From: Flavobacteriaceae bacterium
GTDB lineage: Bacteria; Bacteroidota; Bacteroidia; Flavobacteriales; Flavobacteriaceae
DNA length: 29,188 nucleotides
Reading direction: 5' to 3'
Assembly (NCBI GenBank): GCA_029238555.1
Contig: JAQWFV010000044.1
Location: forward strand, 1-29,188
In this document: one piece after another, positions 23,300 through 29,188 of the stretch
How positions within the stretch are numbered: position 1 is the stretch's first letter
How the letters are laid out: the number at the start of each line of letters is the position of its first letter
The notes under the pieces: generated by a model
What the model was told of the DNA's origin: nothing
What the model saw: the letters and a program-made list of their open reading frames with translations, nothing else
The model's database searches: none
Made by a program: the position numbers and the translations under genes

Positions 23300-24718
23300 A
23301 TGGCAAGATTTGAATTAAAACTGCCTCAGATGGGGGAAAGTGTTGCAGAAGCAACCTTGACCGCTTGGTTAAAAGAGGTTGGTGACACTATTGAACAGGA
23401 GGAAGGTGTTCTAGAGATTGCTACTGATAAGGTAGACACAGAGGTTCCGAGTGAGGTTTCTGGAATACTTGTTGAGAAACTTTTTGAGGTAGATCAGGTG
23501 GTTCAAGTAGGTGCCGTAATTGCAGTGATAGAAACAGCTGGAGAAATGCCTCCAATTGCCAAAAGCCAAGAAACGGTTGTGGCAGAAAATACTGTTACTG
23601 ATGATGTAAACCACTCTGTGCAGAAGACGGAAGAAATGGATGTTGTAATTGCAGCAGAGGTGCCATACATTCCAACAGCTTCTGTGGCGGTTACTCCTGG
23701 GGCCAATGACAAGCGTTTTTATTCGCCATTAGTGAAAAATATTGCCAAGCAAGAAGGACTGTCCCTTTTAGATTTGGCGCAAATTACGGGTTCTGGAAGT
23801 GAAGGTAGGGTCACTAAAAATGATATTTTATTGTTTGTTGCGTCAAGAAAAACAGTGGCTCCTGGAGCAGCTGTTCAAAGTGCAATTAATCATGAAGACA
23901 ATGCGGTCTCGAGGGAACCTAAAACAGCCTCGGTTGAATCTGCAACAGTTTTTGGCGAACCTAAAACAGCTTCTGCTCAGCCCTCTATTCCCTCTGGAGT
24001 GGGCAATGTAGCTTCTGAAGTGGTAGAAATGAGTAGGATGGGGAAACTTATCGCTCAGCATATGGTGAGTAGCGTACAGACGTCTGCCCATGTACAAAGT
24101 TTTATTGAAGTAGATGTGACTAAAATTGTCGCCTGGAGAAATAAGGTAAAAGATGTGTTTACTCAAAGGGAGGGGGAGAAATTTACATTCACCCCAATTT
24201 TCATGGAGGCAGTTGCAGTGGCTTTGAAAAAGTATCCTATGATGAATATTTCTCTTGAAGGAGATCGTATTATAAAGCACAAACATATTCATATTGGCAT
24301 GGCTGCTGCGCTTCCAGACGGAAATCTTATTGTACCCGTAATCAAGCATGCAGACCAATTGAATATGACAGGAATGGCTAAGGTGGTGAACGATTTAGCG
24401 ACTAGGGCTAGAGGCAATAAATTGAAGCCAGATGAGATAAAAGGAGGGACTTATACAGTCACTAATGTGGGGTCTTTTGGCAGTGTTTTTGGTACCCCGA
24501 TCATCAATCAGCCACAAGTAGGAATTCTTGCTTTAGGGGCCATTAGAAAAGTGCCTTCTGTAATAGAAACCAATGAGGGAGATTTTATTGGAATTCGCTC
24601 AAAGATGTTTTTGTCACATTCATATGACCACAGGGTCGTTAATGGGGCGCTTGGTGGAATGTTTATTAAGACAATTGCTGAGTATTTAGAAGCTTGGGAT
24701 CTTAATAGGGCGGTATAA
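23300..24718 (+). CDS. Dihydrolipoamide acyltransferase (E2 of a 2-oxo acid dehydrogenase)
   Basis: A 472-residue E2 core protein. The lipoyl domain is residues 2-78, with the lipoylated K44 in EIATDKVDTEV. The peripheral subunit-binding domain is about 138-180 (FYSPLVKNIAKQEGLS, GSGSEGRVTKNDIL). The flexible linker 181-240 holds a 14-residue repeat (EPKTAS at 206-211 and 220-225). The catalytic domain runs from about 243 to the end, with H444 in SYDHRVVNGALGG. The usual DHRxxDG reads DHRVVNG, so Asn448 replaces the common Asp. It most resembles the branched-chain 2-oxo acid type of Bacteroidetes; E1 and E3 are not in the window. Its stop overlaps the next ATG by one base (TAATG), so it is coupled to the alpha/beta hydrolase. 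Confidence 0.93.
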   Translation: MARFELKLPQMGESVAEATLTAWLKEVGDTIEQEEGVLEIATDKVDTEVPSEVSGILVEKLFEVDQVVQVGAVIAVIETAGEMPPIAKSQETVVAENTVTDDVNHSVQKTEEMDVVIAAEVPYIPTASVAVTPGANDKRFYSPLVKNIAKQEGLSLLDLAQITGSGSEGRVTKNDILLFVASRKTVAPGAAVQSAINHEDNAVSREPKTASVESATVFGEPKTASAQPSIPSGVGNVASEVVEMSRMGKLIAQHMVSSVQTSAHVQSFIEVDVTKIVAWRNKVKDVFTQREGEKFTFTPIFMEAVAVALKKYPMMNISLEGDRIIKHKHIHIGMAAALPDGNLIVPVIKHADQLNMTGMAKVVNDLATRARGNKLKPDEIKGGTYTVTNVGSFGSVFGTPIINQPQVGILALGAIRKVPSVIETNEGDFIGIRSKMFLSHSYDHRVVNGALGGMFIKTIAEYLEAWDLNRAV

Positions 24719-25506
24719 TGAAAACGGTATTAACTTTTTTATTGGTTGTTTTATCATGGGGATTTTTGGCAGCACAAGATACTACTGAAACACCTTCATA
24801 TGAAAAGAGGGTCTTTCAAATGGATGAAGGTGAAATGCCCTATGCTATTTTATTACCAGAAAATTACGATACTTCTAAGTCTTACCCATTGGTGCTGTTT
24901 CTCCATGGAGCCGGAGAAAGGGGGTCAGATAACGAGCGTCAATTAATTCATGGGGCGTCTCTTTTTAGGGCCCAATCATTTAGGGAAAAATACCCAGCCG
25001 TTATTCTAATACCTCAATGTGGGTCTGGTGATTATTGGAGCAATGTGAAAAAAGAAGTGGCTCAAGGCGGAGGTCCAGATTTTAGCTTTTATAAAAAAGG
25101 GTCCCCAACTAAGGCAATGCTTCTTTTAGAAGGGCTTTTAGATGAGGTGCTTCAAAGCTATTCATTGGATAAAAACCGCTTGTATGTAGGTGGCCTTTCT
25201 ATGGGAGGTATGGGGACTTTTGAATTGGTCAAACGCAATCCTAAGTTGTTTGCAGCGGCTTTTCCTATATGTGGTGGGGCGTCACCCAGAGCAATCAGAA
25301 AATATAAAAGACCATCATGGTGGGTTTTTCACGGAAATGCAGACCCAGTAGTTCCTGCAGATTTTTCTACTCAAATGGTGAAGAGGTTTAAAAAACGTGG
25401 TTTCGAGGTGCGCTATACCCTTTACGAGGGGGTTGGGCACAACAGTTGGGATCTCGCATTTAAAGAGCCTGGATTATTTCCATGGTTGTTTTCAAATACC
25501 AAATAA
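24718..25506 (+). CDS. Exported alpha/beta hydrolase (predicted peptidase/esterase)
   Basis: A 262-residue secreted serine hydrolase of the COG4099/phospholipase-carboxylesterase-like group. The signal peptide is residues 1-20 (VLTFLLVVLSWGFLAAQ). The oxyanion segment LFLHGAGERGS is at about 60-70. The nucleophile is S161 in GGLSMGGMG, and the likely acid and base are D209 (GNADPVVP) and H241 (GVGHNSWD), so the catalytic triad is complete. Length fits single-domain members. The substrate, peptide or ester, cannot be told from sequence. The ATG overlaps the E2 stop by one base, which suggests translational coupling, although a cytosolic E2 and an exported hydrolase have no obvious shared job. 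Confidence 0.9.
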   Translation: MKTVLTFLLVVLSWGFLAAQDTTETPSYEKRVFQMDEGEMPYAILLPENYDTSKSYPLVLFLHGAGERGSDNERQLIHGASLFRAQSFREKYPAVILIPQCGSGDYWSNVKKEVAQGGGPDFSFYKKGSPTKAMLLLEGLLDEVLQSYSLDKNRLYVGGLSMGGMGTFELVKRNPKLFAAAFPICGGASPRAIRKYKRPSWWVFHGNADPVVPADFSTQMVKRFKKRGFEVRYTLYEGVGHNSWDLAFKEPGLFPWLFSNTK

Positions 25507-25544
25507 AGCCCCAAAGAGCGTTAGGAGGTAGGGCTTGTATATCT

Positions 25545-25552
25545 TATCTTTG
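25545..25552 (+). promoter_or_regulatory. Putative exonuclease -7 box, flush with ATG
   Basis: TATCTTTG, an exact TAnnTTTG match, with only GGT between it and the ATG at 25556. The predicted transcription start coincides with the A of the start codon. No clear -33 TTG (nearest loose match TTAGG at 25521). Confidence 0.42.
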
Positions 25553-25555
25553 GGT

Positions 25556-26338
25556 ATGGAAAAGACACAACTTAAACTTCACAGGCCTATTTGTTTTTTT
25601 GATTTAGAGACTACTGGAATAAATGTTGCCAAGGATAGAATTGTAGAAATTGCAGTGCTTAAGGTGTTCCCCAATGGAAACAAAGAGAGTAAAACTTGGC
25701 TGGTCAATCCTGAAATGTCCATTCCAAAAGAGGTAATTGCTGTACACGGTATTACAGATGAAAAAGTAGCGAATGAACCCAATTTTAAGACGCTTGCACC
25801 TCAAGTATACGCGCTTATTAAAGATGCTGATTTAGGAGGCTTTAATTCCGACAGGTTTGATATTCCTTTGTTGGCAGAGGAAATGTTAAGAGCTGGAATA
25901 GACTTTGATATGAAAAATAGGGTTTCTGTAGATGTGCAAACTATTTTCCATAAGATGGAGAAGAGAACCTTAGGAGCGGCTTACCAGTTTTATTGTCAAA
26001 AAGAATTGAAGAATGCTCACGCTGCCGCTGCAGATACATTAGCTACTTATGAGGTGCTGTTGGCGCAATTAGATCGTTACGATGATTTGGAGAATGAAGT
26101 AAAGTGGCTTTCAGAATTTTCCAGTAGAAAAAAATCGTTGGATTTTGCAGGTTTTATTATTGAAGATAAGAATGGTACAGCAGTTTTTTCTTTTGGGAAG
26201 CACAAATTTAAAAAAGTAATAGAGGTTTTAGAAAACGAGCCGGGCTATTACAGTTGGATAATGCAGGCAGATTTTCCGCTATACACTAAAAAAGTTTTAA
26301 CTCAATTAAGGCTTTCGGCTTTAAATAACGCTTTGTAA
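25556..26338 (+). CDS. DnaQ-fold 3'-5' exonuclease with ExoX-like C-terminus
   Basis: A 260-residue DEDDh exonuclease. I take ATG 25556 (MEKTQLKLHRPICFF); an in-frame TTG at 25535 is unlikely and lies upstream of the putative -7 box. Exo I is FFDLETTG (D16, E18), followed by DRIVEIAVLKV. Exo II lies around GGFNSDRFDIPLLAEEM, and Exo III is HAAAADTLATY. The last about 75 residues (KSLDFAGFIIED, FSFGKHKFKKVIEVL, PGYYSWIMQADFP) match the ExoX-like C-terminal domain common in Bacteroidetes exonucleases. Role: DNA repair or 3' end trimming. The 3' end, including the stop codon, is duplicated in tandem just downstream (26324-26372). Confidence 0.93.
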   Translation: MEKTQLKLHRPICFFDLETTGINVAKDRIVEIAVLKVFPNGNKESKTWLVNPEMSIPKEVIAVHGITDEKVANEPNFKTLAPQVYALIKDADLGGFNSDRFDIPLLAEEMLRAGIDFDMKNRVSVDVQTIFHKMEKRTLGAAYQFYCQKELKNAHAAAADTLATYEVLLAQLDRYDDLENEVKWLSEFSSRKKSLDFAGFIIEDKNGTAVFSFGKHKFKKVIEVLENEPGYYSWIMQADFPLYTKKVLTQLRLSALNNAL

Positions 26339-26372
26339 ATAATACTACGTTAATAACGCTTTGTAAATAATA
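26324..26372 (+). repeat. Direct repeat spanning the exonuclease stop codon
   Basis: Two identical 21-base copies, 26324-26344 and 26352-26372, each containing AATAACGCTTTGTAAATAAT, with a period of 28. The first encodes the last residues NNAL and the TAA stop of the exonuclease. The second lies in the spacer, ending 4 bases before the FAH-family ATG. It looks like a recent tandem duplication. Confidence 0.9.
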
Positions 26373-26376
26373 TTAT

Positions 26377-26988
26377 ATGAAGATTATATGTATTGGTCGC
26401 AATTATCAAGACCATATTTCTGAACTTTCTAATCAAAGACCTAAAGATCCAGTAGTCTTTATAAAGCCAGACTCTGCTGTTTTACCTAAAGAACAAGATT
26501 TTTATATCCCTGATTTTTCTTCAGACATTCATTACGAGGTAGAGGTTTTAGTGAAAATTAAAAAAGTGGGAAAACACATTAGCCCAGAATTTGCGCATTT
26601 GTATTTCGATGAGGTGGGCCTAGGTATTGATTTTACTGCGAGGGATTTGCAAGAGGAGCTTAAATCTAAAGGTTTGCCATGGGAAAAGTGTAAGGGCTTT
26701 GACGGATCTGCTGTGATAGGCGAATGGAAGTACTCAAAAGACCTTCCTCAGCTCAATAGTCTTGATTTTTCACTTGAGAAAAATGGTAAAATGATGCAAC
26801 AGGCTAATACCAAAGAGATGTTATGGTCTATTGAGCAGCTAGTGTCATATGTATCTACTTTCTTTACCCTTAAAAAGGGCGACATTATATTTACAGGAAC
26901 ACCTGCAGGAGTTGGAGCTATTTCAGCGGGAGATTATTTAGAGGGTTTTCTAGAAGGGCAATCTATGTTTAAAATAGGCGTTAAGTAA
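26377..26988 (+). CDS. Fumarylacetoacetate hydrolase (FAH) family protein
   Basis: A 203-residue single-domain FAH-fold enzyme. The metal site is formed by E54 and E56 in HYEVEVLVKI and D85 in GLGIDFTARDLQ, all present. Further family segments are LPWEKCKGFDGSAVIGEW, LWSIEQLVSYVSTFFTLKKG and DIIFTGTPAGVGAISAGD. Members of this short form include oxaloacetate tautomerases/decarboxylases and acylpyruvases; substrate is not certain. It begins 38 bases after the exonuclease stop, across the duplicated segment, and is followed 23 bases later by the Hpt gene, so it probably belongs to an exonuclease-FAH-Hpt-cinA operon. Confidence 0.93.
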   Translation: MKIICIGRNYQDHISELSNQRPKDPVVFIKPDSAVLPKEQDFYIPDFSSDIHYEVEVLVKIKKVGKHISPEFAHLYFDEVGLGIDFTARDLQEELKSKGLPWEKCKGFDGSAVIGEWKYSKDLPQLNSLDFSLEKNGKMMQQANTKEMLWSIEQLVSYVSTFFTLKKGDIIFTGTPAGVGAISAGDYLEGFLEGQSMFKIGVK

Positions 26989-27011
26989 TCACAAGCAATT
27001 CAAGAAGAGAC

Positions 27012-27353
27012 ATGAAGTACGACTTAACTAGATTAGAGGCTGTGGCAGAAGGGGATAAGGACTTCATAGTAAAAGTGTTGAAGGTTTTTATTACAGAGGT
27101 CACTGCGGATATTCAGAAAATGCAAGATGCATTTGAATCAGAGGATTTGTTAGATATTTCAAAACTAGCTCATAAAATAAAGCCTAATTTAATTTTGCTT
27201 GGCTTGGATCAGGCAACAGCACTGTCTGTGAAAATTGAAAAAAATAGATTGAAGCCTTTGCCCTTGTCTATTTTAAAAAATCAATTGGATGAACTTCAAG
27301 CTTTGGTAGCTAAAGTGGTGGTTTTATTAAAAAGAGATTTTTCATTAGTATGA
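27012..27353 (+). CDS. Single-domain Hpt (histidine phosphotransfer) protein
   Basis: A 113-residue four-helix protein. The phosphorylatable histidine is H54 in KLAHKIKPNLILLG, the expected Hpt motif, with family segments FIVKVLKVFITEVTADIQKM before and a long amphipathic helix after (LSILKNQLDELQALVAKV). It would pass phosphoryl groups between a hybrid histidine kinase and a response regulator; neither is in the window. Its TGA overlaps the ATG of cinA (ATGA, 27350-27353), so translation of the two is probably coupled. That Hpt-cinA link seems conserved in flavobacteria from memory, but no functional tie is known to me. Confidence 0.88.
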   Translation: MKYDLTRLEAVAEGDKDFIVKVLKVFITEVTADIQKMQDAFESEDLLDISKLAHKIKPNLILLGLDQATALSVKIEKNRLKPLPLSILKNQLDELQALVAKVVVLLKRDFSLV

Positions 27354-28597
27354 ATGCAAAAATAATCACCATTGGAGATGAAATTCTCATTGGTCAAATT
27401 GTAGATACCAACGCTACCTATATGGCTCAAGAGCTCAATAAGATAGGGGTTAGTGTGGTAGAAATGCTTAGTATTAAAGACCAAACATCGGCTATTTTAA
27501 CTGCCTTAGAAATGGCGCAAAATCAGGTAGATTTGGTGCTTATTACTGGCGGATTGGGCCCCACAAAAGACGACATTACTAAGGCTGCACTTTGCACCTA
27601 TTTTAACGATCACTTGGTAGAAAATACTGAGGTACTTGCACATATTAAGATGCTTTTTGAAAAGTATATTTCTACTAAAATGAATGCGAGTAATCTCACC
27701 CAGGCATTGCTGCCGTCTAAAGCTATTCCATTAAAAAATAATTACGGTACAGCTCCAGGAATGTGGCTTAAAAAGGAAAGCACCGTTTTTGTTTCTATGC
27801 CTGGAGTTCCTTTTGAGATGAAGTCTCTAATGACGGAATCAGTGATTCCTAAAATTGTGTCAGACTTTAAAAGACCTCATATTATTCATCAAACTATACA
27901 AACCTATGGGGTGGGGGAGTCTGCAATTGCAGAGACTATTGCAGATTGGGAAGACGCTTTACCTCCTCATATTAGGTTGGCTTATTTGCCTAGTTTGGGG
28001 AAGGTTCGCTTGCGGTTGTCGGCCGTAGGCCCAGATAAGGACCTTTTAGAGAAAGAGGTTTCAGACCTAGTGAATGAAGTGCTGCCCATGTTGGGAGATA
28101 TTGTCTACGGGATGGAGACTGCAGATCTTTTAGAAGAGGTGGTGGCTAAAACACTCACTTTAAACAAGCAGACACTAGCTGTAGCAGAGAGTTGTACAGG
28201 AGGGAAATTGGCAGCAGCTTTTACGGCTTTGCCAGGTGCGTCTGCCTATTTTAAAGGGGGCGTTGTCGCTTATGAAACCCAACAGAAAACGAACATCTTA
28301 GGGGTTAGTGAAACGCTTATAAATCAGTATTCAGTAGTGAGTGAAGAGGTGGCTTCTGCTATGGCTCTGGGGGTCCAAAAACTAATGGGTGCTGATTTTG
28401 CCATAGCTACTACCGGGAATGCAGGGCCCTTAAAAGGAGACTCAGACGCTGCTGTTGGTACCGTTTGTATTGCTATTGCATATCCCAAGGGGGTGTATTC
28501 CGAAATTTTCTCCATGGGGAACCATCGGGAACGCATTGTACAGAAGGCTGTTAACAAGGCTTTGGAGCTTTTACAAAAAGAAATTATAAAATTCTAA
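27350..28597 (+). CDS. cinA: CinA family protein (competence/damage-inducible; NMN deamidase-related)
   Basis: A 415-residue two-domain protein. The N-terminal molybdopterin-binding-like domain (about 4-170) has AKIITIGDEILIGQIVDTNA, where GDEIL is the metal site of the COG1058 pyrophosphatase, and LVLITGGLGPTKDD. The C-terminal CinA/PncC deamidase domain (about 255-412) has LAVAESCTGGKLAAAFT, with the catalytic Ser-Thr-Gly region, YFKGGVVAYETQQK and ATTGNAGPLKGDSDAAVGTV. Together they hydrolyse ADP-ribose-like compounds and deamidate nicotinamide mononucleotide in pyridine-nucleotide recycling. It ends its operon; the next gene, rpmB, has its own promoter. Length and residues are normal for the full-length form. 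Confidence 0.95.
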   Translation: MNAKIITIGDEILIGQIVDTNATYMAQELNKIGVSVVEMLSIKDQTSAILTALEMAQNQVDLVLITGGLGPTKDDITKAALCTYFNDHLVENTEVLAHIKMLFEKYISTKMNASNLTQALLPSKAIPLKNNYGTAPGMWLKKESTVFVSMPGVPFEMKSLMTESVIPKIVSDFKRPHIIHQTIQTYGVGESAIAETIADWEDALPPHIRLAYLPSLGKVRLRLSAVGPDKDLLEKEVSDLVNEVLPMLGDIVYGMETADLLEEVVAKTLTLNKQTLAVAESCTGGKLAAAFTALPGASAYFKGGVVAYETQQKTNILGVSETLINQYSVVSEEVASAMALGVQKLMGADFAIATTGNAGPLKGDSDAAVGTVCIAIAYPKGVYSEIFSMGNHRERIVQKAVNKALELLQKEIIKF

Positions 28598-28606
28598 AAA
28601 AGATTT

Positions 28607-28637
28607 TTGTAAGAGAGATAAAAAAGATATAAATTTG
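28607..28637 (+). promoter_or_regulatory. rpmB: Promoter of the rpmB-rpmG-DUF4295 operon
   Basis: A TTG at 28607-28609 and an exact -7 box, TAAATTTG, at 28630-28637 are 20 bases apart, the best ribosomal-type promoter in the window. Transcription would start near 28641, leaving an about 30-base leader before the rpmB ATG. Confidence 0.62.
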
Positions 28638-28670
28638 CAGCCTGTTTAAAATAACTCATAAAGAAGCGAA

Positions 28671-28910
28671 ATGTCTAAAGTTTGTGAAATTACTGGAAAG
28701 AAGGCTATGGTTGGGAACAATGTTTCCTTCTCTATCAACAAGACCAAAAGAAAGTTTGAAGTAAACCTTTCTAAAAAGCGTTTCTACATTCCTGAAGAGG
28801 ATCGTTGGATTACTCTTAAGGTTTCTACAAGAGCTCTAAAGAGCATTAATAAAAAAGGAATATCTGCTGTTTTAAAAGAAGCGGGTAAAAAAAACGGATT
28901 GGTTAAGTAA
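28671..28910 (+). CDS. rpmB: 50S ribosomal protein L28
   Basis: A 79-residue large-subunit protein. Seen: MSKVCEITGKKAMVGNNVSF, the basic core NKTKRKFEVNLSKKRFYIPE, and WITLKVSTRALKSINKKG, all typical of bacterial L28. Length is normal. It starts the small operon L28-L33-DUF4295 (21-base gap to rpmG), a constant order in Bacteroidetes, driven by the promoter at 28607-28637. It has no N-terminal CxxC zinc motif, so it is the zinc-free form. Confidence 0.97.
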   Translation: MSKVCEITGKKAMVGNNVSFSINKTKRKFEVNLSKKRFYIPEEDRWITLKVSTRALKSINKKGISAVLKEAGKKNGLVK

Positions 28911-28931
28911 TCCTAATAAAGAATAATTAAG

Positions 28932-29114
28932 ATGGCTAAGAAAGGCAATAGAATTCAGGTTATTTTAGAATGTACAGAGCACAAAGAATCTGGTGTTGCT
29001 GGAACTTCTAGATATATTACAACAAAAAACAAAAAGAACACGCCAGACAGAATGGAGATTAAGAAATTTAATCCAATTCTAAAGCGCATGACTGTTCATA
29101 AAGAAATAAAATAA
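28932..29114 (+). CDS. rpmG: 50S ribosomal protein L33
   Basis: A 60-residue large-subunit protein. Seen: [40 protein letters not shown] and [15 protein letters not shown], as in bacterial L33. Only one Cys (ECTEH) is present, so it lacks the four-cysteine zinc ribbon and is the zinc-independent type. Located 21 bases after rpmB and 6 bases before the DUF4295 gene, in one operon. Confidence 0.97.
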   Translation: MAKKGNRIQVILECTEHKESGVAGTSRYITTKNKKNTPDRMEIKKFNPILKRMTVHKEIK

Positions 29115-29120
29115 TAAGCC

Positions 29121-29188
29121 ATGGCAAAGAAGACAGTAGCATCCCTACAGACAAGTTCGAAAAGATTAACCAAAGCTATTAAAATGGT
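29121..29188 (+). CDS. DUF4295 family protein (partial, 5' end)
   Basis: The first 22 codons (MAKKTVASLQTSSKRLTKAI...) of a small basic protein that runs off the window. The start and position match the about 50-residue DUF4295 protein that follows rpmG in Bacteroidetes and often precedes ftsY. It is thought to be ribosome-associated, from its gene context and basic composition; direct function is not known to me. It starts 6 bases after the rpmG stop. Confidence 0.85.
   Translation, partial: MAKKTVASLQTSSKRLTKAIKM

Noticed and set aside
23843..24358. A 171-codon open frame on the minus strand inside the E2 gene
   Set aside because: It lies wholly antisense to a well-supported E2, is His/Cys/Phe-rich with no family resemblance, and is explained by codon composition of the real gene.

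Overview
The window is an AT-rich, gene-dense stretch of chromosome from a member of the Bacteroidota, almost certainly a Flavobacteriaceae (probably marine; I cannot name the genus). The evidence is the rpoC-DUF3467 pair, a secreted protein ending in a gliding-motility-associated (type B) C-terminal domain, two PorP/SprF-family proteins of the type IX secretion system (T9SS), DUF5916 and DUF4369 proteins, the L28-L33-DUF4295 cluster, and promoters of the Bacteroidetes form TTG-N(17-22)-TAnnTTTG. No tRNA, rRNA, CRISPR array, insertion sequence or phage gene is visible. All intact genes look vertically inherited.

Layout. (1) 1-2225: the end of rpoC, a DUF3467 gene, a shared terminator, and convergent prfC. 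(2) 2435-5417: a tight three-gene surface cassette: a small exported collagen-like protein with a TTG start, a protein with calcium-binding thrombospondin type 3 repeats and a T9SS type B sorting domain, and a PorP/SprF partner. (3) 5470-7383: idi, a PTPS/QueD-family gene and manA in one operon. (4) 7460-7732: a small helical protein with its own promoter and terminator. (5) 12894-7810, minus strand: a DUF5916 outer-membrane protein, a HAD phosphatase, a DUF819 transporter-like protein and a DUF4369 lipoprotein. (6) 13015-15544: an S1/P1 nuclease, a convergent DoxX-like/TIGR03643 pair, and a second PorP/SprF gene standing alone. (7) 17514-15625: htpG on the minus strand, then a 344-base gap holding a candidate small RNA with promoter and terminator. 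(8) 17859-20925: TetR-like regulator, ABC1/UbiB-family kinase and KAS III. (9) 22462-21005: sodium:solute symporter on the minus strand, divergent from recR. (10) 22598-28597: recR, a lipoyl-dependent E2 acyltransferase, a secreted alpha/beta hydrolase, an ExoX-like exonuclease, an FAH-family enzyme, an Hpt protein and CinA. (11) 28671-29188: rpmB, rpmG and the start of a DUF4295 gene.

How the genes work together: much of the window is housekeeping (transcription, translation termination, ribosome, recombination repair, isoprenoid and mannose metabolism, chaperone). The accessory content is mostly cell surface and export. The best candidates for something undescribed are the collagen-like/TSP3-type-B/PorP cassette with its repeat-rich upstream region, the small transcription unit at about 17652-17800, the double-hairpin convergent spacer at 13791-13868, and three genes whose -7 promoter box lies 3-4 bases before the ATG, which suggests leaderless mRNAs.
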